From: Paenibacillus algorifonticola
Lineage (GTDB): Bacteria > Bacillota > Bacilli > Paenibacillales > Paenibacillaceae
DNA length: 64,000 nt
Assembly: GCF_000971975.1 (NCBI RefSeq)
Contig: NZ_LAQO01000039.1
Location: 1-64,000, forward strand
Direction: 5' to 3'
The notes under the pieces were generated by a model. The model was not told the DNA's origin. It made no database searches and saw only the letters and a list, made by a program, of their open reading frames with translations. The position numbers were made by a program, and so were the translations under genes. The number at the start of each line of letters is the position of its first letter. Positions within the stretch are counted from its first letter, which is position 1. Below are positions 35,829-45,080 of this stretch, one piece after another.

Positions 35829-35949
35829 GGTATGGCATAGCCCCTTCGAGCCATATTCAAGCGGGTTATTTTCAGCCACAATATAAGGTGTACAATAGTA
35901 GAGCGACAATGGCGCGAGGCCAGACGGAATGAGAAAAGAGGGGTGCGGC

Positions 35950-36603
35950 GTGACTCAGCCGGTTCGAATATTGATTGTGGACGATCATCATCATGCGCGT
36001 GAGGGCATTCGGGCGATTTTGCAGGCGGAGCCTTTGTTCGAGGTAGTCGGCGAGGGCTGCAGCGGGCTTGAGGCGCTTACGCTTACGGAGCAGCTGATGC
36101 CGGACTTGATTTTGATGGATATTAATATGAAGGAGATGGACGGGCTCGAAGCGACCAAGGAAATTAAAGCCCGTTACCCCTATGTGAAAATAGTAATTAT
36201 AACCGTATCGGATGATATTACGCATCTGTTCGAGGCGCTTAAGAAGGGTGCACAGGGCTATTTGCTCAAAAATTTAAATCCCGGCGCCTGGCGCGAATAT
36301 TTGAAGGCAATTGCACTTGATGAAGCGCCTTTGTCGCGGGAACTGGCCCAGCGCATTTTGCAGGAGTTTGCACTTGCTGGAGCGGGCAGGCAGCAGGCTG
36401 AGGAAAGTCCGCTCACGGCGCGGGAGCAGGAGATTTTGCGCTGTGTGGCGCAGGGGGCGGCCAACCGGGACATTGCCGGCATGCTGATGATTTCAGAGCA
36501 TACAGTAAAAAATCATCTCAAAAATATTTTGCAAAAGCTTCATCTGGACAATCGCGTACAGCTGGCAAAATATGCGTTCGAGCAAGGGTATTTGCGGGAA
36601 TAG
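35950..36603 (+). CDS. NarL/LuxR-type response regulator without adjacent kinase
   Basis: 217 residues if read from GTG 35950, which has AGAGGGG at the right distance; the ATG at 35929 adds seven residues but has a weak site. Receiver with acidic pair DD11-12, phosphorylation Asp57 (LILMDINMKEMDG) and Lys in LLKNLNPG; LuxR HTH SPLTAREQEILRCVAQGAANRDIAGMLMISEHTVKNHLKNILQKL. No histidine kinase lies beside it. The next genes are exported copper-type proteins, which could be targets. Confidence 0.88.
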   Translation: MTQPVRILIVDDHHHAREGIRAILQAEPLFEVVGEGCSGLEALTLTEQLMPDLILMDINMKEMDGLEATKEIKARYPYVKIVIITVSDDITHLFEALKKGAQGYLLKNLNPGAWREYLKAIALDEAPLSRELAQRILQEFALAGAGRQQAEESPLTAREQEILRCVAQGAANRDIAGMLMISEHTVKNHLKNILQKLHLDNRVQLAKYAFEQGYLRE

Positions 36604-36800
36604 AGCTTGGATAATGCTCGTTTAGTGCTCGTTTAAAGCCTTGCTACACTCGACCAATGCTTGCGAAGCGTCATCAAAGGTTCACAGCTTTGTGGCACAT
36701 TAGGCGCAGAATAGCCCTTTATAGTCATTCTTTCCCCGAGTGCAGGTCGATATAATAGGATTTAGTTATCCAATATCGATGCTCAGGGGGCTAATTAATC

Positions 36801-37862
36801 ATGATTTGGAAAAAGAAACTGGCAGCCGCAGCGCTTGCCGCAGTACTAACATTCAGCGTATCGGCGACGGCGTTCGCCCATGACGGCTGGACGCAGACGA
36901 ATGCGCCGATTATTGCGCAGGGTGAGGTTGCGTACGTAGATTTGCTTTTCGGCAACCACTCGAATGATCACAAAAGCTATCGCATTACCGGACAATGGGG
37001 CGCAGACAGCTCGAAGGTTTATGTGACTTCTCCAGCAGGTGTGAAGACGGATATTACGTCTACTCGTTTTTACACAGGTGAAGCAGCTACAGAGACGGAG
37101 CCGGCCGTAAACAATGGTTTTGTCGCTTCCTTCTCGGCGGCATCTCCAGGAGCTTACATTGTGACGGGTGAATCGGACAGCGTGAGTACAACCTCGCTCA
37201 GCCGCTCAATGCGCAGCGCGAAATCGTTCGTAGCGATCAGCGATCTTCCGCTTATTGCCCGGGTCAGCGCGCTGAAAGGCTTTGCGAATCCAGTGAGCCT
37301 TGACCGTGCGGAATTCGTTCCGCAATTCAATCCAGCAGCTGTTGTTCCAGGGCAGGATGTAAAGGTGCAAATGCTGCTGAAAGGCAAGCCGGTAGCGGAT
37401 ACTGAAGTATCGCTCATTCGCCGCAGCAATTCCGAAGGGCAGACGCTGACAACTGATGAGAATGGCATGGTGACTTATAAAACGGGAGCGGCCGACTATT
37501 ATTTGCTGCGCGCTTCGACGTCTACGAATGAGAGCAAAGAGGGCGAATATACGAAGGTCAATTATACGGCAACGATGACCTACACGGTGCAAAATGCCGG
37601 CATTAAGCTGCCAGCAGGCAAAGTGAGTCCGATTCCTTATGTTTATGTAGATGGTAAGCTCGTATCCAGCGACAGCCTGACCGTTGTAAAAGGATCAACG
37701 AACGCTAGCGCTGACTTCATCAAGCAGTATATTGATCCAAGCTACAGCAGCAAAAACGCAGCTTCCTTGCGTCAAACAGCAGAGAAAGCGGGAGCGGTTG
37801 TTGAGTTTTTGCCGGCAGTTGGCGACACCCGTGCAGCTGTGCTGATTTATACGAAAAAATAG
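36801..37862 (+). CDS. Exported DUF4198 (NikM-like) protein
   Basis: 353 residues. Cleavable signal peptide ending SATAFA; the mature protein would start with His-Asp-Gly-Trp. The DUF4198 fold follows (APIIAQGEVAYVDLLFGNHSNDHKSYRI, FVPQFNPAAVVPGQDVKVQMLLKGKPVADTEVSLIRR, TDENGMVTYK). Family members sit beside nickel/cobalt or copper systems. The mature N-terminal His parallels the CopC protein encoded next, so metal binding at the surface is plausible. Confidence 0.82.
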   Translation: MIWKKKLAAAALAAVLTFSVSATAFAHDGWTQTNAPIIAQGEVAYVDLLFGNHSNDHKSYRITGQWGADSSKVYVTSPAGVKTDITSTRFYTGEAATETEPAVNNGFVASFSAASPGAYIVTGESDSVSTTSLSRSMRSAKSFVAISDLPLIARVSALKGFANPVSLDRAEFVPQFNPAAVVPGQDVKVQMLLKGKPVADTEVSLIRRSNSEGQTLTTDENGMVTYKTGAADYYLLRASTSTNESKEGEYTKVNYTATMTYTVQNAGIKLPAGKVSPIPYVYVDGKLVSSDSLTVVKGSTNASADFIKQYIDPSYSSKNAASLRQTAEKAGAVVEFLPAVGDTRAAVLIYTKK

Positions 37863-38010
37863 AAAATCTTAAGCGGCAGCGAGCATTAGTGCTTTGCCTG
37901 CAAGCAAACATCGAATAAAAGCAGCTGCTCGAAACGAGCAGCACTGCTCATGCATAGCGGGGTCGCCATCAATAGGCGGCTCTGTTTGCATGAGAAGGAA
38001 GGAGAGGCGA

Positions 38011-40512
38011 ATGATTCCTCATAAGTTGAAAATAAACCTGCTCGCGCTGGCGGCGCTGCTGCTGTTCGTGCTCTGCTGCCCGGCCCTTGCGGACGCGCAT
38101 GCGAATATGGAGCGCTCGACTCCGCTCCAGGATGCTGAGCTCAGCGAATCGCCTTCATCCATTCGCATCCAATATACAGAAGAGTTCGATCCGGACTTAA
38201 GCCGGATTGTGCTGGAGGATGAGGCAGGCAATGCGATAAAAGGCAAGCTGTCTGTGGAGAAGGACAGATGGCTGGTTTATACGATTCCGAAGCTATCGCC
38301 CGGTATTTACAAGGTGAAATGGCAGGTGCTGTCCGTGGATACACATGTCACGGACGGTTCCTTCCGCTTTGCGGTCGGCGTGCCGCTCGCAACGACGAAG
38401 CCGAGCGATACGATTTCGCTCGACGGCGGTTCCGGCGATGCTTCGCCGTCCCCGGCAGCAACGGCGAAGCCTAGCGCATCGCCCTCACCGAGTGCCGGAA
38501 GCTCCGGCAGCGGCAACAGCGCCACTGGAGGTAAAGGCAGCGGCTCGCAAGGGAGCGGCGCCGCTAACGGCAGTGGAACCGGAGGAAATGCGTCCGGCGA
38601 AGCAGCGGGAAGCGGCGGTTCCTCAGGAGGCAGCGGCGCTGCTGATGGAACTGTAAAAGGCGGTGGCTCTTCTGTCGGAGCAGGAGCGTCAGGAGGCAAG
38701 ACGAATGGCGGTGGTGGCAGCTCTGTGAGCCCTTCAGCGAGTGCTGGCACAGGAAGCGGCGGAGCAGCTGCAAGCGACGCTGGGTCAGGGGCCGGGGCAG
38801 CGGAAGGTTCAGCGAGCTCCGGTCAAGGCGGTACTGGCAGCGCAGCAGGCGGCAATAGCTCGGTAACGGAACCGGGGGAACAAAACGGCTCGATTGTTTC
38901 TGGGAGCAGCGAAGTATCCACAGGGAGTAAAGAGGTCGCAGGTACTTCTAAAAATAGCGACGGAAAATCGGCAAGCGGCGATTCTGCTGAAGCAGCAAGC
39001 GGCGAGCAGCAAGCTGCAACGGGCCTTGATTCGTCAGCTACCTCCACCGATACGCCTACTGTGACAGATGTGGATTCATCAACCGGCGAGACGGCTGATG
39101 AATCGCAAGGGCATTCCATACCTGGCGAACATGGATCAGCAGATCATGGAGCCGATTCTGGCATGGAGATGGATGAGGATGGCAGTATGGTCGGCCATTC
39201 TGGAGATCACAATGCCGAGCATCAGAGCGATTGGCGTACGGTTATATATACGCTGCTGCGAATTATTGAGGTCCTTGCAGCGGCTTGCATGGTTGCTTTT
39301 TTATATGCCAGATATGTGCTTTGGTCACGTGCTGATGGCTCAGCGATACCTCGGCTGCTCAGCAAGCGAAGCGAGCGTCTCTTGTTAATAGGTGCGGCGA
39401 TAGCGCTTGGCGTCACAGGTTTTTTCCACGTATGGCTGTTAGCGGAGCAGCTAAGCGCATTTGAAATGGGAAGCGGCGGCACGTTGTATCAAAAGATTTT
39501 AACCGCGACGATGGTTGGACGTGCAGCCTGGCTGCGGCCTGCTTTGGCGGCGCTCATGCTGCTGCTGGCGTATGCGCCGCAGCGCGATGAACGCTGGGTC
39601 GCGCCGCTGAAATGGCTGATGGCCTTGCTGCTAACGGTGCTTTATCCATTAACGGGCCATGCCAATGCCTCCCCATTATTTTCGGCAGCGGTTTTGTCTC
39701 ATATTGTGCATATTTGGACGGCGGCGATTTGGTTTGGCGGTCTTGTGGCCATTATCAGCGCCACCTTGAAGTCCAGTTTTCCTAGTGCCGAGGAGCAGGG
39801 GCAGACGCTGCACCAGATGATCAAGCGATTTTCGCAGGCTGCGCTGCCCATTATTATTTTGCTGGCAGCAACAGGCGTCATCTTGTCCTTGCAGCGGCTT
39901 AACGTTTGGACGGAGCTCGTGGACAGTAGTTATGGCCGTCTGGCCTTGCTAAAAACGCTGCTGCTGGTTGCCGTTATCGGCATCGGCGCCTATCATCGCT
40001 TTTCCCTAATGCCGCGTTTGACGGGGATGGGAAAATGGGCAGCTGACAACACCAGCTCCGCTCATAAATTTGTGCAAGCGGTGCGTGTAGAAGCACTGCT
40101 TGCACTGGCAGCTTTTATCGTGGCCGGCATGCTGTCTTCCACCGCGCCGCCAGAGCAGCCTGCTTATGCTGAACCTGTGTACTGGCATGTTATGGGCGAT
40201 AAAGCCCATATGTCTATGCGCATTAAGCCAGAAGAGCAGGCCTACCAGCTTGATGTGTGGCTGCCGACTGGCATGGGCGCTCCAACGCTCATTGACGTGC
40301 AGGCGAAGGATGATAGTGGGCAGGGAGAAGTGCGGGACATTCCTTTTGAGTTTAATAAGGGTGGGCCTGATCCTTACGGCTATGAAGGCTTTGACAAATA
40401 TACGTATTTGTCGAAGGCCCCTGTGCCTGCGGTCGGCGATGTATGGGATATGACGATTGTCATTACCGATCCAACGGGCGAGGAGCATCGCTATGAGAAG
40501 CGCATACCTTAA
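38011..40512 (+). CDS. CopC-CopD fusion (YcnJ-like copper protein) with long Gly/Ser-rich linker
   Basis: 833 residues from ATG 38011 (site GGAAGGAGAGG). Signal peptide, then mature N-terminal His in a CopC domain (HANMERSTP, IQYTEEFDPDLSRIVL, DTHVTDGSFRFAVG). Residues about 130-340 are Gly/Ser/Ala-rich, then an acidic stretch with clustered His and Met (GEHGSADHGADSGMEMDEDG, HSGDHNAEHQ). A multi-span CopD region follows (eight or so segments, with TGHANASPLFSAAVLSHIVHIWTAAIWFGG) and an exported beta-rich tail. Predicted copper uptake or handling across the membrane. The linker is unusually long for the family. Confidence 0.85.
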   Translation: MIPHKLKINLLALAALLLFVLCCPALADAHANMERSTPLQDAELSESPSSIRIQYTEEFDPDLSRIVLEDEAGNAIKGKLSVEKDRWLVYTIPKLSPGIYKVKWQVLSVDTHVTDGSFRFAVGVPLATTKPSDTISLDGGSGDASPSPAATAKPSASPSPSAGSSGSGNSATGGKGSGSQGSGAANGSGTGGNASGEAAGSGGSSGGSGAADGTVKGGGSSVGAGASGGKTNGGGGSSVSPSASAGTGSGGAAASDAGSGAGAAEGSASSGQGGTGSAAGGNSSVTEPGEQNGSIVSGSSEVSTGSKEVAGTSKNSDGKSASGDSAEAASGEQQAATGLDSSATSTDTPTVTDVDSSTGETADESQGHSIPGEHGSADHGADSGMEMDEDGSMVGHSGDHNAEHQSDWRTVIYTLLRIIEVLAAACMVAFLYARYVLWSRADGSAIPRLLSKRSERLLLIGAAIALGVTGFFHVWLLAEQLSAFEMGSGGTLYQKILTATMVGRAAWLRPALAALMLLLAYAPQRDERWVAPLKWLMALLLTVLYPLTGHANASPLFSAAVLSHIVHIWTAAIWFGGLVAIISATLKSSFPSAEEQGQTLHQMIKRFSQAALPIIILLAATGVILSLQRLNVWTELVDSSYGRLALLKTLLLVAVIGIGAYHRFSLMPRLTGMGKWAADNTSSAHKFVQAVRVEALLALAAFIVAGMLSSTAPPEQPAYAEPVYWHVMGDKAHMSMRIKPEEQAYQLDVWLPTGMGAPTLIDVQAKDDSGQGEVRDIPFEFNKGGPDPYGYEGFDKYTYLSKAPVPAVGDVWDMTIVITDPTGEEHRYEKRIP

Positions 40513-40803
40513 TGCCCAAATAAGTGATAACCCCTAGCGCGTGATGCTGCTATTTTGGCGAATGATCCAAACATAAATGAATGAATATAGAATGGTTAGA
40601 GGGGCAGATGCTGCTCCTCTTTCATTATTTTAAAGGCTCATCGGAAAATATGGTTGAAACCAATCCACTTACACAATGAGTTGAAATCGGAATATACAGT
40701 TGATTGATATTACTGTTAATAGTGTATAATTATTCGGGTATGCGGTAATGGATGAATTCCGTAAGTGTAAATTGAGGATTAAATTTTTTGGAGGGACTAG
40801 TCA

Positions 40804-41418
40804 ATGAAAGACAAAGCGGAAGACCGCAGTGATGGCTTGGAGCCTCGTGACCATACGTTTAAATATGTACGCGCCGACGCACAGCGAAACATCAATGCTT
40901 TGCTCCAGTCCGCGATGACAGTGTTCGCGACTTCGGGAGTAGACGCTCCAGTTCGGGAGATTGCGGAGAAGGCTGGCGTCGGCGTCGGCACTGTTTACCG
41001 CCATTTTCCACAGCGCTCGGGCCTGATCGAGGCTGTCTTCCGTCAAGAGATCGATGCTTGTGCAGATGCTGCGGGGGATTTAGCCGCTAAATATGAACCC
41101 GTTGAGGCACTGGAGCGATGGATGCAGTGTTACTTGGACTTCATAGCGACTAAACGCGGACTCGCGGCGGCTCTACATTCAAACGATCCGGCATACGAGA
41201 CTTTGCCTGTCTGCTTCGTAAAGGAACTAAGTCCTGCACTGAAGACCTTGCTTGAAACAGCGACGGCTGTGGGTGAGGTGCGTGCTGATATCGAGCCAGA
41301 CGAATTGCTGTGGGCGGTCGCGAGCCTTTGTACGGCGGTACACAACGGCGATACTGTGCATGCGCAGCATATTGTTGCTTTGCTCGTAGATGGGTTGCGC
41401 TACCGCGCGAGCCGCTAA
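40804..41418 (+). CDS. TetR family regulator (SbtR-type C-terminal domain)
   Basis: 204 residues. HTH region ALLQSAMTVFATSGVDAPVREIAEKAGVGVGTVYRHFPQRSGLIEAVF; the C-terminal part (LHSNDPAYETLP, ELLWAVASLCTAV) fits the group of TetR proteins found beside oxidoreductases or hydrolases. Ribosome binding site GGAGGGA. It is convergent with an alpha/beta hydrolase gene whose promoter holds two palindromes. Confidence 0.88.
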   Translation: MKDKAEDRSDGLEPRDHTFKYVRADAQRNINALLQSAMTVFATSGVDAPVREIAEKAGVGVGTVYRHFPQRSGLIEAVFRQEIDACADAAGDLAAKYEPVEALERWMQCYLDFIATKRGLAAALHSNDPAYETLPVCFVKELSPALKTLLETATAVGEVRADIEPDELLWAVASLCTAVHNGDTVHAQHIVALLVDGLRYRASR

Positions 41419-41470
41419 CGTCTCGCCAAGTGCGCGGAGGTTGTCCACGACGAATCAATCAGAAATCGAC

Positions 41471-41515
41471 AGCGCGCCCCCTCACCGACTTCGAGCCGGT
41501 GAGGGGGCGCGCTTT
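41471..41515. terminator. Strong convergent terminator
   Basis: AGCGCGCCCCCTCACCG pairs with CGGTGAGGGGGCGCGCT, a 17-pair GC-rich stem between convergent genes. Confidence 0.85.
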
Positions 41516-41530
41516 GCACTTCTTAGAGCT

Positions 41531-42451
41531 TCACTTGGATTCAATTCGACCCAGTGGATTGGCGCTCTCCGACAAAGTCTGTTGCACTGCCGACCAGTTG
41601 TCATGCTCAATGTCGAGTGCATGGCGAAGGTAAGCCCATGTGACCCGTTGGATCAAGGCGACTCGTTCGGGGTTTTCGTCCGTTGTTTCCTTAACCTCGT
41701 AACCGGCGATTCCGCCAAGCGAGTGTTCTGCTCCGAACAGAGTAAGCAGGCTCTTGTCGCCGGGGCTCAGGAAGTAGGGGTCGGTCATCCATTCCGGTCC
41801 TCGAACGGTCAGCGGAGAATTGTCCTGATCCCCCACGATCACGAGGGTCGGCTTGGTCATATTCGCGAAGCTCGGGTTCAGGAACGGGAAGTTCTCAACT
41901 GCGAACGGTGTCAGGTTAGCACCTCCCTTTCCGGCCGTGGCAAGCAGCACGCCCGCTTTAACTCGCGAGTCGGACAGGTCCTCTCCCTTCTTGGTCTCCG
42001 GATCGAGGACTTGCAAGCCCAGCAGATTGCCCGCCGTCTGGCCACCGAAGGAGTGTCCGACTGCGGCGATGCGGCTTCGATCAAGGCGCCCGCTGAGGCC
42101 GGGAACGGCAGATTCAATAAGATCAAGTTGGTCGAGGATGCGCTTCATGTCCTCGACTCGGAAACGCCAGAGCCGTGGTTTGCGAGGATCGTCCTGAGGA
42201 AGTCCCACAGTCCTCGAGTCGAGATGAGTGGGTTGAATGACCACGAAGCCGTGAGCAGCCCAGAAGTCGGCCAAGGGGCCATAGCCGTCCAATGACGAGC
42301 CAAAGCCGTGTGCGAAAAGAATAATCGGCAATTCGCTCCCAATCGTTGGCGCAGACACTTTCACTAGCAGATCCTCACCACGGCCCGGGGCTGATAGCAC
42401 TATCGGCTTCACCGAGACGACTGGAGTGGGTGCATTAATCTTGATTTCCAT
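41531..42451 (-). CDS. Alpha/beta hydrolase (chlorophyllase/dienelactone hydrolase-like)
   Basis: 306 residues without signal peptide. PIILFAHGFGSSLDGY (oxyanion region), nucleophile elbow GHSFGG with Ser134, acid candidate in VIVGDQDNSPL, and His in GAEHSLGG. Similar proteins hydrolyse esters; the substrate is unknown. Probably controlled by the adjacent TetR through sites at 42533-42571. Confidence 0.85.
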   Translation of the reverse strand: MEIKINAPTPVVSVKPIVLSAPGRGEDLLVKVSAPTIGSELPIILFAHGFGSSLDGYGPLADFWAAHGFVVIQPTHLDSRTVGLPQDDPRKPRLWRFRVEDMKRILDQLDLIESAVPGLSGRLDRSRIAAVGHSFGGQTAGNLLGLQVLDPETKKGEDLSDSRVKAGVLLATAGKGGANLTPFAVENFPFLNPSFANMTKPTLVIVGDQDNSPLTVRGPEWMTDPYFLSPGDKSLLTLFGAEHSLGGIAGYEVKETTDENPERVALIQRVTWAYLRHALDIEHDNWSAVQQTLSESANPLGRIESK

Positions 42452-42532
42452 ATTAAATGTTCCTTCCCCTCTTTAATAGATATTAAGATTTATGGCTAAC
42501 GTCGCCTTTGTAATGCTAAAAACAAACCTAAG

Positions 42533-42571
42533 CGGAACCACGTTCCTATTATATACGGAACATAGTTCCGT
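42533..42571. promoter_or_regulatory. Paired palindromic operators upstream of the hydrolase gene
   Basis: GGAACCACGTTCC (42534-42546) and ACGGAACATAGTTCCGT (42555-42571) share GGAAC-N3-GTTCC cores spaced about two helical turns apart. They flank the likely hydrolase promoter and fit a TetR site. The remaining bases to 42900 contain no gene; a frame upstream of the chemoreceptor start at 42778 has no ribosome binding site. Confidence 0.6.
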
Positions 42572-42900
42572 TTACAATAAGTTTTTCAATAATCACTTGT
42601 TTAGATTGGAAAAGGGCGAATTATAAGCCCTTTTCCACCACAAAATCCGAATACCCAATCCGAATACCCATTTTAAATATGTGATAAGGAATAGAAAGGA
42701 AATAATGACTCTAGAATGGAACGATTTGGCATCCTTTTATATGGTGAACTAAAGTTGAGGCTGAAACAATAAGGATTTTGTTGAAAATTTGTTACAAATA
42801 CAATGAAAAATCTATCAATTTTCAAATCAGGTCTGTCGACTATATTACATATGCGAGAAATACAAGCTGGAGAAATTACATCATGAAGGAGAAGAGAGAG

Positions 42901-44895
42901 ATGAAGAAAAAATCGCAATGGAAGCAAAAGTTTTATATGAGGAGGCTCAGAGGCAGGCTTCTTCTCTATATTTCCCTGATGCTGATCATTTCCCTGCTCG
43001 TTTCTACATCCTTTTCTTATAACAGCGCTAAAATTCAGCTTCAGGATAAAATGGGACAAACAGCAGCCTCCACCGTGTCCTCGCTCAATATGTCGATCGA
43101 TCAGATCATCGGGCTTGAGAAAGCCAATGTAAAGCAATTAGCCTACTTGCTCTCATCGGCAGCAGTAGATGAAAAGGCGGAGACTACTCAGGCGCTTATA
43201 GACAATTTTACGGCAAATCATCCCGAGGTGGAAATAGTGACGGTTGGCAATGCGAACGGCAGCTGGATGAAATCGCCGATTCCGGGGCAGGAGGATTATG
43301 ACCCGCGGGAGCGCTCTTGGTACAAGGCGATTATGGCGGCCCCAGGAGAAGTTGTCGTTTCTCAGCCAGGCTTATCAGCAACGACGAATAAATATACGAT
43401 TACCGTATCTCAAACGTTTGCCGACGGGCAAGGCGGGGTTACAGTTGCTTTAAGCATAGAAGCGATCGGGCAACTAATTCAAAATGTTAAAATTGGTTCA
43501 GAGGGCTTTGTCTATTTGATGGATCAACAGGGCGTTATTTTAGCGCATCCTACGATCGAAGTCGGCACTCCTATTAATAATGAAGGTATTCAGGCTATTC
43601 TGGGGCAAGACAGCGGGGAGCTCTTTTACAATGATCCGATTAACAATGTGGAACGCAAAGCTTTTTATGTGACGAATAAGGATACCGGATTAAAATTGGT
43701 CGGCGCTCTGCCAACCGAGGAGTTTACTGAAGCCGCACTGCCTATTTTGATTAACTCGCTCATCGTCATGATCATTTCGCTTGCTGCGGCATTCCTGATT
43801 TTATTCTTTATTATCCGGGCGATTACAAGGCCTCTCGAGCAATTGAACCGTGCAGCTAGACGGGTAAGCGAAGGTTATTTGCAGGAAAGAGTAGAGACGA
43901 AGCGCCGGGACGAGATCGGGGAGCTTGCTGGCAACTTCAATGCAATGGTTGATTCGCTCCGCGGTATTGTAATGGAAGTGGCTGATTCGTCAAATCAACT
44001 TGCTGCTGCCAGCCAGCAGCTTAGCGCCAGCACAACGGAAAATACGAAAACGGTGGAGCTTGTATCGGGACTAATCGGTGGAGCGGCTCAAGGGGCGGAC
44101 AATCAAGCACGCATGACTGACGAGACGCGCAGAACGATGGAGGAAATGGCAATCGGCATTACGAGAATTGCTGAAGCGTCTTCCGAGATTGTTCAATCGT
44201 CGAAAGAGACGGAGCAAAATGTTGCCGAAGGCAGTGACAAAGTACAGGAAGTAACGCTTCAAATGAGAAAAATCGGCGAATCCATCGACCAATCTTCCGC
44301 GCAAATTGAGCAGCTGCACGATCTTAGCGCGCAGGTGACGCAGATGAGTACGGCGATTGGAGGCATTGCCAAGCAGACGAATCTTTTGTCACTTAATGCG
44401 GCAATTGAAGCATCACGGGCGGGCGATCATGGCAAAGGCTTTGCCGTAGTTGCACAGGAGGTACAGAAGCTGGCAGACCAGACGAAAACGACAGCCGATC
44501 AAATATTGGAAACGATTGGCCAGATGACGAAGCTGGTTGCGGCTACGTATGATGTGATGAAAAATAAAGTTTCCGAGGATATGCGGGGAGGACAGCGCGT
44601 AACGGAGGAAGCGAGGCAGGCGCTAGCAAGCATTGAACAGTCCACGAGGCTGATTGTCCAGCAAATCCATGATGTATCGGCGGTGACAGAGGAGATGTCA
44701 GCCAGTGCCGAGGAAGTAGCGGCCTCCATTCACGAGGTATCGGGCATAGCGAACCAATCTTCAGAATCATTCCGCCAAGTGACGCAAGCTGGCAATCAGC
44801 AGCTTGATGCGATGGAGGGCATTTCCTCATCGGCAGTAGGGCTGTCGGAAATTGCCTCCGAGCTGCAAAACAAAATAGGCAGCTTTAAATTGTAA
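42901..44895 (+). CDS. Methyl-accepting chemotaxis protein (dCache sensor)
   Basis: 664 residues from ATG 42901 (AAGGAG nine bases upstream). Membrane segment about 20-40, extracellular dCache-type sensor (PEVEIVTVGNANGSWMKSPIPGQEDYDPRERSWYKAIMAAPGEVVVSQP, VYLMDQQGVILAHP), second membrane segment about 285-310, HAMP, then a long coiled-coil signalling domain with the conserved tip IGGIAKQTNLLSLNAAIEASRAGDHGKGFAVVAQEVQKLADQ. Ligand likely an amino acid or small acid, judged only from the Cache type. Confidence 0.92.
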   Translation: MKKKSQWKQKFYMRRLRGRLLLYISLMLIISLLVSTSFSYNSAKIQLQDKMGQTAASTVSSLNMSIDQIIGLEKANVKQLAYLLSSAAVDEKAETTQALIDNFTANHPEVEIVTVGNANGSWMKSPIPGQEDYDPRERSWYKAIMAAPGEVVVSQPGLSATTNKYTITVSQTFADGQGGVTVALSIEAIGQLIQNVKIGSEGFVYLMDQQGVILAHPTIEVGTPINNEGIQAILGQDSGELFYNDPINNVERKAFYVTNKDTGLKLVGALPTEEFTEAALPILINSLIVMIISLAAAFLILFFIIRAITRPLEQLNRAARRVSEGYLQERVETKRRDEIGELAGNFNAMVDSLRGIVMEVADSSNQLAAASQQLSASTTENTKTVELVSGLIGGAAQGADNQARMTDETRRTMEEMAIGITRIAEASSEIVQSSKETEQNVAEGSDKVQEVTLQMRKIGESIDQSSAQIEQLHDLSAQVTQMSTAIGGIAKQTNLLSLNAAIEASRAGDHGKGFAVVAQEVQKLADQTKTTADQILETIGQMTKLVAATYDVMKNKVSEDMRGGQRVTEEARQALASIEQSTRLIVQQIHDVSAVTEEMSASAEEVAASIHEVSGIANQSSESFRQVTQAGNQQLDAMEGISSSAVGLSEIASELQNKIGSFKL

Positions 44896-44921
44896 GCTGC
44901 GATCGCTCGACAGAACGCCTG

Positions 44922-44955
44922 AATAAAAATAGAAATAGAAATAAAAATAAAAATA
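44922..44955. repeat. Short A-rich tandem repeat
   Basis: Alternating AAATAG/AAATAA units (about six) between the chemoreceptor stop and its terminator. Probably slippage-prone; no function implied. Confidence 0.6.
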
Positions 44956-45000
44956 GCCGTCCTGCGCAGCCTATTGGCTGTCATGCAGGACGGCTATTTG
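44952..45000. terminator. Convergent terminator
   Basis: AATAGCCGTCCTGC pairs with GCAGGACGGCTATT, with A-rich sequence before and T-rich after, so it can serve both strands. Confidence 0.85.
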
Positions 45001-45080
45001 CTTGCATTGCACGCCGAACGCTATAGCGTTCGGCAAGCGACGCAGCTTCACGGGCAGTCTATGCCCAGTTAGGCGGTGCT

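Noticed and set aside
35929..35949. Earlier ATG for the NarL-type regulator
   Set aside because: Its ribosome binding site is weak, whereas GTG 35950 has AGAGGGG at proper spacing and the receiver domain begins right after it.
38307..38750. Proline-rich minus-strand frame opposite the Gly/Ser-rich linker
   Set aside because: It is the antisense reading of GGC/AGC/GCG repeats in the CopC-CopD gene.
42778..42900. Chemoreceptor start 41 codons upstream
   Set aside because: No ribosome binding site and an unusual leading peptide before the membrane segment; ATG 42901 has AAGGAG.
44922..44955. A-rich repeat as a phase-variable switch
   Set aside because: It lies after the stop codon and before a terminator, so length change would not alter a reading frame or promoter.
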